DNA of 64,000 nt from Adiantum capillus-veneris (lineage: Eukaryota; Streptophyta; Polypodiopsida; Polypodiales; Pteridaceae), in contig CM043942.1 of assembly GCA_014529385.2 (NCBI GenBank), positions 112,874,141 through 112,938,140 on the forward strand. The letters run 5' to 3'. Under the pieces are notes generated by a model that made no database searches, was not told the DNA's origin, and was given only the letters and a program-made list of their open reading frames with translations. Positions within the stretch are counted from its first letter, which is position 1. Every line of letters starts with the position of its first letter. The position numbers were made by a program, and so were the translations under genes. This document shows positions 39,809 through 51,243 of this stretch, piece by piece.

Positions 39809-40575
39809 GAGACTATCCGTGATTGGCCCGATTTAAAGAATTTCCATGAAGTTAGAAGCTTCTTGGGCTTGTGTTCGTACTACATGCGGTTCATTTGGAA
39901 GTTTGCAGAGGTTGCTTCCCCTCTGGATATGTTGACGCAGAAAGGAGTCCCTTTTCTCGTGGGGACCCACAGAGGTGACTACCTTTCAGACACTGAAAGA
40001 GAAATTGACTATAGGACCAGTTTCACTTTGCTGGACTTGCAGAAGTCATTTGAAGTATATTGTGATGCTTGTGGTCGTAGTCTGGGTGCGGTCTTAATGC
40101 AAGCAGGCCATGTCATTGCCTACGAGAGCCAACTATTCTCAAGGCCGGAATTGACAGCACAGATTTATGAGAAAGAGCTTTTGGCGGTTATCCATGCTCT
40201 TACTCAATGGTGGCATTACCTACTCGGAGCGGATTTAACTGTGTTCACAAACCAGCAGAGTTTACACTACTTCTTGGCACAAAAGCAGCTATCGGAAAAG
40301 CAGATGCGGTGGGCAAACATCTTGTCACAGTTTCACTTCCAGATTGTCCATGTGCAGGGACAGAAGAATTTGGTGGCAAATGCTTTGTCCCGGGAGCTGT
40401 TGGTTCTAGCTATTTCAACGATACATCGTAGAACCTTTGAGGATATGGTCGATCAATATGCCACAGATACAAATTTTGCAGATAATTTCACTCGGATACG
40501 GAATGGGGAGATAATAGCGGGATATTCTATTCGGAATGGCTACTTGATGAGGAAGACCATGTTGTGCGTTACATA
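39809..40575 (+). CDS. Element C RNase H and start of integrase
   Basis: Real coding begins after the duplicated GAGAC, reading IRDWPDLKNFHEVRSFLGLC (RT connection). RNase H follows from about 40030: LQKSFEVYCDACGRSLGAVL (catalytic Asp), AQIYEKELLAVIHALTQWWH (Glu), VFTNQQSLHYFLAQK (the usual T-D-x-x-S/P-L with Asn for Asp). RNase H removes RNA from the RNA:DNA hybrid. It ends with VHVQGQKNLVANALSRE and a linker, with a stop at 40576. Element E separates it from the RT. Confidence 0.9.
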
Positions 40576-40579
40576 GCCG

Positions 40580-41865
40580 TTGAGGGAAAAGGTTATGACC
40601 AAATGCCAATGTCCAGCTTTTACGGGTCACCGCGGCATTGCTACCACCTTGAAAGGTGTGGAGAGAGACTTCTTTTGGCCGAGACTCAAGATGGACGTGG
40701 ACGATTTTGTACATAGTGGCTTGGTATGCCAGAAGGTCAAGTTTGACAGGCATAAAGCACAGGATTGTTACAGCCTTTACCCATACCCACCCGCCTGTGG
40801 GAAAGTATTGCAATGGATTTCATTTTTTATCTCTCGAGAACACTAAGTGGTCACAATGGTATCGGGACTGTTATTGACAGGTTTAGCAAGCAAGCTCAAT
40901 TCCTTCCAGTGAAGAAAACAGTCAAGCCAGATCACTTAGCGAGACTGTTTGTGCCCCAGTTCTTCACATTACATGGCATGCCCAAAACAATTGTCTTCGA
41001 CAGGGACCCCAGATTCACGAGTTTGTTTTGGAAGGCAATTTGGGAGAACATTGGTACGCGGTTGCAGTTCTTGTCATCGTTCCACCCACAGACTGACGGG
41101 CAATCAGAGATTGCCAATTCAATGGTACTAGATTTATTGAAGTCTTATATCTCGGATCAGAAGACTCAATGGAAAAAGTATTTACCTTTGGTGGAATTTG
41201 CCTAGAATAACACAATACACTCTTCAAATGGGAAGGCACCATTTGAGATTATTGAAGGTTCTACGAAGGTTCCACCCTTCCTAAGCACGAAAGATAAGAT
41301 TTTTGAAGCCGATGAGTACACGCGTGACTTGGACACGGCTTTTGCCAAGGTCCACGAGGTTTTGCAAAAATCTCAAGAAAGACAAAAAAAGGCAGCAGAT
41401 CGCCATCGTCGCGATTTGAAATTGAAGGAGAACGATTGGGTGCTCTTACGTTTTGAGAAGGCATGCCTGAGAAAGAAAAAGGGAAAGGAGAGGCTTTTTC
41501 CAAAGCTTAGTATGAGATACTACGGACCTTTCCAGATCTCCGAAAAGATAAATGATGTCTCCTTTCGACTGAAGCTGCCCGATACTTGGAGAATTCACAA
41601 TGCTTTTCACGTGAGTCTCCTAAAGCCTTTTAAAGGCGATGTGGCCGAAGATGAGGAGCCTGATGAACAACCCGAAGTGGAAGAAAACGAGAAGATCCTT
41701 GTTCCAGAACAGATATTGGCACATAAAGACCGAGAGATTAAGAGTAAAGTAATAAGGCGGTTTAAGAACTATCCTGCATTCGATGCGAAGTGGATGGAGG
41801 AGGAGGACCTAGCAAATACTCCTCAGATTGTGAATCTTTACCTTGAAGCATTTGGATTAGCATAG
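40580..41865 (+). CDS. Element C integrase with chromodomain-like tail
   Basis: Zinc-binding part [20 protein letters not shown] ... LVCQKVK. After a shift at about 40765 comes the catalytic core: [18 protein letters not shown] (Asp), [15 protein letters not shown] (Asp), [20 protein letters not shown], where the usual catalytic Glu position reads Asp. A stop occurs at 41205. The next frame (41329-41865) has [20 protein letters not shown], an SH3-like part ([33 protein letters not shown]), then [34 protein letters not shown], a degenerate chromodomain. Non-functional as written. Confidence 0.88.
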
Positions 41866-42452
41866 TCTATTCGAAATGAAACCCCGAACTCAGCTTGGGC
41901 GGAATCTCGTGCAACGGGTATGCACAAGAGGAGAGTCGCTCCGCTCCTTTGTCAAAAGATTGCCTCGATTTTTTAATACTAAAGTCGTTGATGTCTCTTT
42001 GAGTTTCACGGATACTGTGAGCTGACAGTATTCTGCTGTATGACTTTATGAACTGGAATTCCCGATAATATGATACTGATTTGTTCTTGACTTGTTTAAG
42101 TACAAGAACTGATAAACGAAATGACTGCAGCATTTTGGTCTCAACGATCTCGATAGACATGGTTGCAATAAGTATTAGTCAATCAGGCATCTGTGCAGTC
42201 CCGAGTGGATCTAGATACGATTGCTTAAGACGTTGCCGATAAATCATGGTCTAAGATCCGAATGAATTTGTAAATGTGATTTGTCATCTGATGTCCTGTT
42301 ATGTCATGTGATATGACAGTCGATTGGTACATGTGCTAGATGTGTGTTCCTAGTGCATCAGTACTAACAGTCAGTGTCTGCTAAGACAGTTTATGGCCAC
42401 TGTCTGTTTTGGAGGCGTAATCGAGGGCGATTACAATTTCAAGAGGGGGGTA
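41866..42452 (+). other. Element C 3' untranslated region and polypurine tract
   Basis: Non-coding. It ends 'aatttcaagagggggg(ta)', a clear polypurine tract at 42439-42450 next to the LTR start at 42453. Repeated 'tgtcatgtgatatgacag' phrases occur near 42300. Confidence 0.75.
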
Positions 42453-43006
42453 TGTCACAAACTGGTGATGTGGCTACCCGGTACACACACACACCGCCCT
42501 ACTGAAATGCTGACGTAGCAACCGTACAGTCTCCCGAAAATCCCGTCGCAGAATGCTCTGGCAGTGGTTGACGTGGCAGCAGTGTACGGACGTTGTACGG
42601 AATTCCGCTTTTTACGGTGCGTTTCACGGAGGCAGCAGCGGCAGCTTTTTGAATTGCTTTTCTCCACGTAAATTGCAAGAGAGAGGGAGAGAGCTTTATT
42701 TTTGAGAAGGCTTTTAATGGCCAGCTTTTCGGGCTCTGCTTTTAGCAACCCTTGTAAAACCTTTATAAGTGAAGTTGGGCTCCCACTTCTCAGAGAATTT
42801 GGACGCAGAGTCTGAGAGTGTGACCCAACCACTCCTCTGTACTTTTGCAGCAGATTAATACAAAAAGAAATACCACAAGGGGCGCCACTCTTTGGGGCCA
42901 ATATCTCTAGGCACGGAACTCTGCTGGGCCGTGTCGAATCAATGTTTTGAAGTGAATTCCTGTCGTGTCGCGGTAGAATCTGGACTTGAAGTCCAAGTGT
43001 GTTACA
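42453..43006 (+). repeat. 3' LTR of element C
   Basis: A 554-bp LTR, TGTCACAAACTGGTGATG...CCAAGTGTGTTACA. It has the TATA-like 'ctttataagtg' (42771) and the 'aaataccacaaggggcgcca' module (42870). CCCT follows, as at the left flank. Confidence 0.92.
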
Positions 43007-43550
43007 CCCTCAGTCATCCATTATCTAAAAGCTGGTACAAAACTGCAACCGAATCATTCACCTGCTACCCATCAGATAGGTAGCTCTGTCGACAATTCCA
43101 AGAAAGATGTGCATTTGCAAAAGGCAAAGCAAATCTGCCAATCCATCTCCTCGAAGAAAACACAGCCATAGAAACGTCCCCCAGAAGTGAGGAAGAAGAT
43201 CCTACTGGAAATGAATGGCTCCCCCTCTGGATCCAACAACCACATGCTTCCTCCTCTTATGGGAACGCACGGTCACATGACTCCATCTCGGAAAATCAAA
43301 GCAATCCAGCATTGCTAAACATCCAATGACCTCCATCGGGTTCCCCTAGGTGAAGACACGTCGGGATAATCAAAGGGTAAAGATGGGAAAGTCGTAGACG
43401 AGAATCCAAGGCCTCCACATACCCAAATCTGCCCCAAACTTGGAGAAAATCAGGGGAAAAAAAAGCAGCAAGCTTCTCCTCTCTCAATCATGTCCAAAAC
43501 CGCATTGGATCAGCCATATCGGAGCATCTAGGTGGTCGTATCATGGTAGG
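43007..43550 (-). other. Element G internal region, 5' part (leader)
   Basis: Resumes element G after C. No gag recognised; the minus-strand frame 43296-43487 is unlike retroelement gag. Probably leader sequence. Confidence 0.5.
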
Positions 43551-43562
43551 GCTCTAATACCA
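43551..43562 (-). other. Primer-binding site of element G
   Basis: Plus strand gctctaatacca; minus strand TGGTATTAGAGC, one base from the initiator-Met consensus, directly touching the LTR. Confidence 0.85.
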
Positions 43563-43724
43563 TGTAATAGGTGGCACAAGTAGATGCAATGAAGACAAGA
43601 AATGGCTCGTGATCCAGAGGGTATCTCAACTTCGATCTAGAGCACTTGCAATGCCAAACACATGAACAACACACACCTGTGAAGAAGAGAGATCACTGAG
43701 GTAGAGAGAGACAGGACAACTGAG

Positions 43725-43794
<70 letters not shown>

Positions 43795-44653
43795 GGCTCT
43801 CCATGCTGATAATAATCTGCTCATACAAGTGACCAAGGGTGGTCCAACATAGAACTGACATGCCCAATGGATAGACCTGAGATACACACAACTGCGACTC
43901 CTACTGACGCTGCCAATTGCTCCTGCACACGAGACCACTCACACGGCCTCGACATGTGCGTCACCTCCAACATGCTCTGAGAACATAGATCTAGTGCATC
44001 TCCTCCTGGCTAGATCTACATGTGGATCTAGATCTTGGTCAAGGAAACCTACCACTGCTTGGTCGCAAGGGCCACTGATAGGCTGCCCTGAGATGGTACT
44101 GCATTGTAGAGATTATCTCTGAGCACTCCTACTGCTGCCCAACAAGAATGCTAGGGCTAAGTGTTGCCTCTGGCTGGGAGAGAAAAGACGTTGGGCTCAA
44201 TGGGTAAATACGCTAGGGTTTCATGCACCTTGTGCCCACTGCACCTCCTAGGGCTGCCCCCTAGGGGCACCCTATGCTCCCCCAAAGCCTGCACACACTG
44301 CTCTCCCCATGCGCTGCTACCCTCACTGATACACCCAACAAAGGTCAGGTCGGCTATCACGGCCAGGTAATAAACTGGGGAAATAGGGAAAAATAGGTGA
44401 AGAGCCAGCAAATGCCCAAGGAAAAACACCGGCAGGGATGGGAAAAATACTCCCACCCTGCAGGAGCCTGATGGCCATGGAACAGAGCCAAACCCAAGGC
44501 TAAAGATGTCTAGAGTCTAGACACAACCCGACATGAGAAACCTACCTCACATTGGCTGGGCATAGCCACAAAACAGCCCTCACTCCTTAACACGTGTCCC
44601 TCAAAGAACTGGGACCGACTAGACGAATCCGAAGAGATGCCTGAACTTTAACA
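43563..44653 (-). repeat. 5' LTR of element G
   Basis: A 1091-bp LTR, TGTAATAGGTGG...GAACTTTAACA in plus view, matching 15466-16037 and 17179-17621. It contains a GA tract of about 60 bases (43729-43789). The TSD GATGG follows at 44654. Confidence 0.9.
43729..43789 (+). repeat. GA microsatellite in LTR
   Basis: About 30 GA units; the partner LTR has only about 7 at 15631-15643. Confidence 0.95.
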
Positions 44654-45700
44654 GATGGGCATCAAAAATCTACTGCCAATGGTAACAACCCGCAAGATAA
44701 AAACCCGGAAAGAGGTGTCGAAGCGCACAAGGGATCTCCAGATCGGAACAAACGGCCTTCCAGGAGGAAGGGCCAGGAAAAAGAACTCTCTACTAAATGA
44801 AAGCAAAGATGTCTCTATTTCTTCTCCATCATACTCTCCTGACATTACTACTACTTCCACTTCTCATAGAAGATCTAAGCCTTCTTCCAAATAGACGACG
44901 CCTACTACTTCGCTAAGTAATACTAAGGAGAAGCCCAAATTCAAGAACAATGACCGCAAGCGTCACCACAAGATATCCGTTTTCAAATCCGATGACAAGG
45001 ATGTCAAGTTTGTCAATTTATCTCCAAGGCACCGTCTCTTATCAGACAGTTTGAGGTTGCTTGTGCCAACGAAAACTTTACAAAAAAATCCAAGTTGCAT
45101 CATGTTGGGATGTATCTCAAGGAGATGGCAAGCAACTGGTGCTTAGCCAAGATTCTCGAAGGTACACAAGCCAAAACATGGACTCAGTTCAAATCTGAAT
45201 TTTATGAACAATTCCTACTGTCAGACTTCGAGAAGGACATCCGAAAGGAATGAGACTGGCTCGCCCGAATGAACAAGAGAAAGTCACGGCTTATGTTGAC
45301 AAATATTGGCCAGTTCTCCTGAAAGTTGCACCTTTCATGAAGATTTCTGACGAGGAAAAGATGCGGAAACTCGAAGCACGCCTTTAACCAACACTTCGAA
45401 AGAGCTGAAGGTGTATCTCCATGATACCCTTCAACGGATGATGGAGTCGGCAATTATTGGCGATGATCTACATTCCACCTGTACCCTAGACGGATGGAGA
45501 AAATTCGTGCAAGCCAAAGAGTGGTCTACAATGACCATGGCGACCAAGGCAAAAAGCGTCCGGATCAGCCTAAGAAGCCATATTGTCCCGCCAAATTGCT
45601 TAAGTATCTCACGTCCAACCAAGTTCAAACCTTCAGAGAGCAAGGAAGATGTTTTACTATGGTGAGAAAGTACACATGAAGACCGGCTGCCCTATTCAGT
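44654..45700 (+). pseudogene. Element F gag, continued after G
   Basis: Resumes with GHQKSTANGN. The capsid part is readable at about 45040-45250: LIRQFEVACANENFTKKSKL, GMYLKEMASNWCLAKILEGT and WTQFKSEFYEQFLLSDFEKD. A knuckle remnant lies at about 45647-45690 (MFYYGEKVHMKTGCP, where a knuckle would have Cys for the first Met and second Tyr). Many stops and shifts. Confidence 0.75.
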
Positions 45701-45839
45701 AAACGACAAGAACAAGCATCCTCAAAGAAAGAACAATCGAAGAAGGAACTCACTCCACAAAGCTCAAATTCTATTCCCAATGTTCAAGGGAATACGAAAA
45801 CAAAAAAAGAGAAGTGGGCTCGACATCTGTGAAGAACTA

Positions 45840-46200
45840 GCGAGAATTGATCTTCTATGATCCTAGGTCAACGAATAACTTTATCCCATTGGATGCTGCA
45901 GAACGCTTGGGCCTCACACTGTCTCAGCTTGAAGCTTCGATCACTTCTGAATCGGCATTCGAGGGGTTGACTATCAACGCAACTCCCGTGCAAGGAGCTC
46001 AATCTTCTAATTGGCGAGTACAAGGACCGCGCATCATTTTTCATGGCACCCATTGAGGGATGTGATATCATCTTGGATATGCCATGGCACTACCATATGC
46101 AACTAGTCCCAAATTATGTGGACAAGACCCTTGCTTTTGAGCATGAGGGCAAGAACATTAAAATTTTTGCTGATGCTGAGGATTGGCTATTCCCAGTTGT
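45840..46200 (+). pseudogene. Element F protease remnant
   Basis: ELIFYDPRSTNNFIPLDAAE is the active-site region with DPR in place of DSG. It continues after a shift as MAPIEGCDIILDMPWHYHMQ. Inactive. Confidence 0.7.
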
Positions 46201-47036
46201 AAGCCATATCTCTTTTGAGAAGGAAATAAGGAAGTGCGTTCCTCCTTACTTGATTTTCGCACGGGAAAAGAATAAAACTAAAGAGGGTTCGCTCTCTAGT
46301 TTGAAAATTAAACGTTTTCAAATTATCGAAAGGTATAAGGACTGTTTCACAGACACTCTTCCAAATAGGCTACCTCCGAAACGTCCGGAAGATCAACGCA
46401 TTGATCGCATACCAAGTAGCTCTCCACCAAACCAACCCCCTTATAGGATAGGTCTTGCTCAGCAAGAGCAAATTTTCAAGCAAGTTAACGAGCTTTTGGA
46501 AAAAGGTCTAGTACAACTGAGTACTTCGCCCTACTGCTCTCTAGTTTTGCTGATGCAGAAGAAAGATGGCACATTTCGCTTTTCAATCCCTCAGATTGAT
46601 GATATTCTCGATAAGTTGCAAGATGCAAGCATCTTTGGACGAATTGACTTAAAGAGCGAGTATCAGATACGAATCGCCTCTAAGGATGTCCATAAGACTG
46701 ATTTTCGCACCACCTTTGGACTTTATGAATTTTTGGTAATGTCTTTCGGCTTGACCAATGCTCCTGCCACATTCAATCGAATGATAGATCGAATTTTCAC
46801 TCCCCCACTGAGCTTTTACAAGAGTATTCTTTGAGGACATACTCAACTTTTTGAAGACCGAGGAGGAAGATCGGAAGCACTTAGATATGGTGTTTCAAAA
46901 ACTGCGAAAGCATGAGTTGCATGTCAATGCAAAGAAAAGTGAGTACTTTCTCACAAAGATACACTCTTGCCCATATAGTCTCTCACAACCACGTGAGTAC
47001 GGTTCCAGCCAAGATCCAAGTGGGACAAGACTAGTC
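46201..47036 (+). pseudogene. Element F reverse transcriptase remnant
   Basis: Linker LPNRLPPKRPEDQRIDRIPS. RT boxes EKGLVQLSTSPYCSLVLLMQ, KKDGTFR followed directly by FSIPQIDDILDKL (about 20 residues missing between boxes), GRIDLKSEYQIRIA and MSFGLTNAPATFNRMIDRIF. After a shift comes VFFEDILNFL, where the catalytic pair reads ED. The text ends at PAKIQVGQD, the same RT position at which element C was cut by E. Clearly dead. Confidence 0.85.
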
Positions 47037-47042
47037 AACTCC

Positions 47043-47631
47043 CTAGAGTTACCCGATACCCGCGGAACGGGGAACAGGGAACGAGGAACGGCAGGGGGTC
47101 CAAAACGGGTACAGGAGACATTAAAAACATCCAAATAATGCAATTTTCAGTTTTGTGTGAATGAAAACAAGCAGTATTAGAGTCCTTTGACACTAATACT
47201 CGCAAAAACCTTGATTTGAAGACCGTTTAACATTACTATGGCAAACGTGTGTCGTGTAGACTTTAGAGCTTGAGAGGAGGGAGGGGGGGAGAGAAAGAGC
47301 TTGAAAGTTGAAAGAGAGAGAGACAGAGGAAGAGAGAGAGAGAGAGAGAGAGAGCTTGTACTATGTAGCCTTCTAGACTTGAGAGCTTGAAAGATACTAG
47401 AGCTTGAGAGTCGAGAGTCGAAAGGCCACAGCTTGAGCCTTGGCCCTTAAAATCTTGTGTGCATTGTGAAGGTAAGGGGTGGGGGGAGGGGCATTTCATA
47501 AAGGGGGAGGCTCAGTAGATAGAAAAATCAAAATCTGAAAATCGGGTCGTTTTGGACCATTCCCAGCCGTCTGTTCCAATATCACCTGCTTGTCCGAAAC
47601 GGCTAGCCATTCCGGAACAGAGATGGCTATG
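47043..47631. mobile_element. Probable hAT-like element, family 2, with GA tract
   Basis: Left end CTAGAGTTACCCGATACCCGC with ggaacggggaac runs; right end ...ccggaacagagatggctatg. Both resemble family-2 termini. A GA tract lies at about 47280-47355. No clean 8-bp duplication was found, so the ends are approximate. It separates the F reverse transcriptase from the F 3' region. Confidence 0.5.
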
Positions 47632-49063
47632 GCCTGTGCTCAAGCCTCAAGGAATTCCAGATTTGAAATCCCAGTTTATTTGATGAGCGGGTTAGCTTTG
47701 GAACCAAGTCGACAAGTCGAGGAATCATCTGGTTGAGCGTGTTCGCTCTAAGAATCTTACGAAGGGAAGGAAATCTTCCTAGTTCACTGATGCTCTAACA
47801 TAGCATGAGTATTATGTACACTTTTGGGTGCGGTGCATGAATAACACATGAAGATGCAAGCCTTGTTGTCAAGGTGAGTCCTCAGTTGACTACCATTCAA
47901 AAAAAAATTTGCTAAATTTTCGAGAAGTGAATTGGCATTTGAGATACCTCACTCGAGCACCTCGAGCGCCTTTTTGAGTGTTGCGCGCAATGATATTCCA
48001 ACATGAGAATCTCTATTTCGAATGTGTTCGGTTGCTCTGAGTTTCTCTATTGAGAACGGGTATTTTGATGGTCAATGATCATCAAGTACGCTGCGTAGAT
48101 CGCCCACTACAGTAGCAAGTTATGATTGTAGCATACGCTTCTTCATAAGCAGGTCAAGTACCATTGGCATACTGCTAGTATGAACATGAACTATTTTGTT
48201 CGTGCATGTAATGATCGGCCAATTGTTTCAAGACAAAACGAAAGACCTTAACCACATATGGGAGAACATCCCTCAGATCCAAAGTAGGTTCGCTCTATTG
48301 TGAACCACGTTTGAACACACGTTCAGAAAATGCTATGGCTATAATCCTATCTACCTAAGATTTTGCAAGCCGCCATTGATGCTTGCAGGGTGAACATTTT
48401 TTATGACCTCCTCAAGGAAGAGACGTTGATGAACATCAGGAAAACACTGCCGGTGTTAATAACCCACAGGCACAAAAGATACAAAGAAGTGCCAGCGCGC
48501 ACAAGGAATCTTCAGATCGGAAGAATCTGCCTACATTGAGCAAAGGCCCTGAACAAGAATTTTCTCTAGTGAGATGGAAGACTCTATTTGCCAAAGGAAG
48601 ACATTCTCACGTGAGATTAATACTTTATGATTTGGACAGTCTCAATGCGGGAAGATCCAAGAGGTTTAATATCCTCAAAACTAACAACGTAGAATTACGA
48701 GAAGGATAGATACCTAGATTGATTTCTAAAAAGTTTATTCTTCTCGCGCTTGAGAAGACGGAAATTGAGTTAACAGGTTCTCAGATAAGGAAACTTTCGA
48801 TCTGTTGGAAAGACACGAATGACGAATTCTTACGTGGTTCGTAAGATTGATAATTGGTGAAGGATATCCTCGAGGTACTAGAGGAAGGACATCAACCAGT
48901 AAGGTAAGTATTGAATTATTTAATTTTTGTTTAATTTAATTTTTAAGATCTGTTTTGAGAAAGGACCAGCTCAACTCACCGTTGAGCAAGATTTGGAAAC
49001 TTTTCCGGTTTCTCCCCGAGCAGATTAGTTGCGCCTCTACAGTTGAGGACAATTGTTTATAAG
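47632..49063 (+). other. Element F non-coding 3' region
   Basis: Matches 33860-35421 of element E in order and orientation, single-copy for the part duplicated in E. It ends 'gttgaggacaattgtttataag' just before MITE copy 2. No protein recognised. Confidence 0.65.
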
Positions 49064-49408
49064 CATAGCAGCTAAAATACGCGTATTTTATTTAGAATAC
49101 ACGACGTCCCGTATTGAAATGTACAATACGTCTCATAAAGTTTTCTATTCTAACGTTTTTTTGCTCAAAATGTATGTCTTTTTCTAATTGATCAATTGTG
49201 TTTTAGAGCTTCACGGTGCTTGTTTATGTATGCTATGGCTAAATATTGAAGAGTCATTGAGGAGGTCCATGAACCCCTTCATTTGTTCTTATTAAAGTAT
49301 CGTATCTAAAAAAGTTCACGTATTTTATTTTTTATTCTCAAAAATACGTTTAGTACGCAAATTGTACACCACGTATTAAACGTCCCGTCCCGTACTGTTG
49401 CTGCTATG
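49064..49408. mobile_element. hAT-like MITE, family 1, copy 2 (TSD TTTATAAG)
   Basis: 345 bp, ends CATAGCAGC...GCTGCTATG, perfect 8-bp duplication TTTATAAG at 49056-49063 and 49409-49416. Near the ends are 'aatacgcgtatttta' and 'acgtcccgtcccgtac', shared with copy 1 (10119-10502). Inserted directly upstream of the polypurine tract of F. Confidence 0.88.
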
Positions 49409-49425
49409 TTTATAAGTGAGAGGGA

Positions 49426-51243
49426 TGTTGCTAAATTAGCTTTAGCAGATAGAAAACTAATTCTAAATGAATTATTGGATTTATAAGTGAGAGGGTTTCT
49501 CGTTAGGACACCAGGAACAATAATTCTAAATGAATTATTGGAATTTAAAGTAAGAGGGTTTTTCTCACTAAAGACATCCAAGTACAGATATTTCTAGTGC
49601 GTCATTTAGAGTAATGACGTGATGCACTGTGAACGGCAATATCTGTAAGGCCATCAGAAGCGGGTACTTTTGATACGTCACATCGGATGGATGACAGGGA
49701 GCATCGGGAGAAGTATTCGACCATCCGGGAACGGACATGCCTGAGATGCGTCATAGGATGGGTGACAGAGAGCATCGACAAGAAGATTGTACCGTAAGTT
49801 CGATCGGAAAGGACTAGGTGATGGGTATTCCTGATGTGTCACAAGGTGGATGACGGGGATATTCCCTAGTCTGGAGGAAATTCCGAACTGAGTTAGGATT
49901 GTGCACAAGGATGAGCAAGCACTTGAATGAAGATGGGTTCAAAGGAAACTTTGAGGAAAAACAGATCCTTTCTAAGAAAGCGGGTTGCGTTTTGGGAAAG
50001 CAGATGCTTTCCTGTGAATAAGTCTATGTCTGCATTGCATCTGTGCATGTGGTTGCATCCAAGGACGCCTTGGTGCAAGCATTGCTTTCAACTTATAAGA
50101 TTTTATTGAGTTTTTGAACAGGTTCATACCATTTTTTTTAAAGGAGGCCGACCGCCCACTTAATGAGTGGGCAGCCACATTATAAATAAAGCAATAGAAA
50201 AATTGGGCACCCTCTTTGGCCAAAAACAGCAAGCGATCTCTCTCTTCTCTCTCTAGAATTGGCGCAAGCTCTCTTTCCCCTCTACTTGCTTTTCTAGTGC
50301 CCCCCTTTGTCTGCTATTATTGAAGAAAGCCATCCCGTTATTTCTGCCGACTGCCACGACCACTAAAAGCAGATTCTCTCGCTCGCTCAAACTACAAAAC
50401 GACCAGCGCTAGCTACAAGAAGGGACTGCTGCAGATTCAGCCGCGAAAGTGATGCCACCGGGACCCTCATGGCTGCCCCAAGTGCACAAGAAGTCGCCAG
50501 GACCAAGTGCGCAAGTTTCATTGCGAAGAAGTGCCTACGGAGAGAGTTTCCATCGCGACAAGCTGCTGTTTTTTTCTGTTTCAGCCCATAAACGTCATAG
50601 ACGGGGCTGATTTACAAGAAGGAACCCAAGAGTACACCTTTTCTGTGTGTAGGATTGGAAGAGATGATTCTCTAAGCAGAGATCTCTTCCAGGGAATTGC
50701 TCTCCGAGAACCGAGTTGCATTTCAAGCGTCGAGACTTAGGAGGTAACGTTTTTCATGTTATGATCTCTGAGTGTTTGTTTGCAGGTGTACTTCCGCTTC
50801 ACGAGGGAGTAGAGGAGCAAGGCATGAGCCTCTGCATGAGAAAAGCGCTCTGAGAAACTAGAGACAAATCAGCCCAAGGGTTTCATACCTGAGTTTGTGA
50901 AGTAGATTCCACCGATCCGAGAGAGGTAGACTCTCGAGATGTGATCCGGAAGTTGAGATTTCCAAGGAAAGGACTTCACATCCAAGAAAGTAGAGTTGTT
51001 TTGCAAGAAGAGGACTTTGGGAAAAGAGTCGAAAAAGAGTTGCAGGGATGCCATGCCCTAAGTCTGGAAGGTGAGATCCAGAGGCAAGAACCTTGATTCT
51101 CGAAGCTTCAGAGAAGTTTCTTGTAATAGGGTTTTGACCTAGGAATAGGAAGTTGAGGCTTCCGGGAACCATCGAGTCTGATTCTAAAACGAGCGTGGTA
51201 ATACATTCGGTTCAAGTGCTATAATAAAGATACTATTGTGACA
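49426..51243 (+). repeat. Right LTR of element F (E-type)
   Basis: Starts TGTTGCTAAATTAGC after the polypurine tract AAGTGAGAGGGA and follows the E LTR through to 'aataaagatactatt'. It then ends abruptly 'gtgaca', lacking the last ~150 bases seen in E (G tract through 'gctccagttt'). The hairpin repeats are retained at about 49605-49860. Confidence 0.8.

Larger units (their letters stand above)
20271..43006 (+). mobile_element. Ty3/gypsy element C, plus strand, with nested D and E
   Basis: The 5' LTR is 20271-20577 joined to 27221-27493 (split by D); the 3' LTR is 42453-43006. The flanks share CCCT (20267-20270; 43007-43010), a 4-bp or imperfect 5-bp duplication. The internal order is gag (27558), zinc knuckle, protease (29113), RT (29911), then element E, then RNase H (39817), integrase and a chromodomain-like tail (to 41865). 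Gag, RT and integrase all have stops or shifts. A related minus-strand copy is C2 at 1005-6105. Confidence 0.88.
15466..44653 (-). mobile_element. LTR element G (minus strand), TSD GATGG, containing C, D, E, PLE and a solo LTR
   Basis: The two LTRs are 15466-17621 (3' LTR, enlarged by a nested solo LTR) and 43563-44653 (5' LTR). The duplicated target GATGG is perfect at 15461-15465 and 44654-44658. A primer-binding site on the minus strand touches the right LTR and a polypurine tract touches the left LTR. Own internal sequence is only 17622-20270 plus 43007-43550, about 3.2 kb, with no recognised gag or pol. It therefore looks like a non-autonomous large-LTR element. Gypsy element C was inserted into its internal region. 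Confidence 0.85.

Noticed and set aside
42455-42901. 148-codon minus-strand frame in the C LTR
   Set aside because: Overlaps an LTR with clear termini; similar frames occur in all C LTRs because the LTR sequence is conserved, not the protein.
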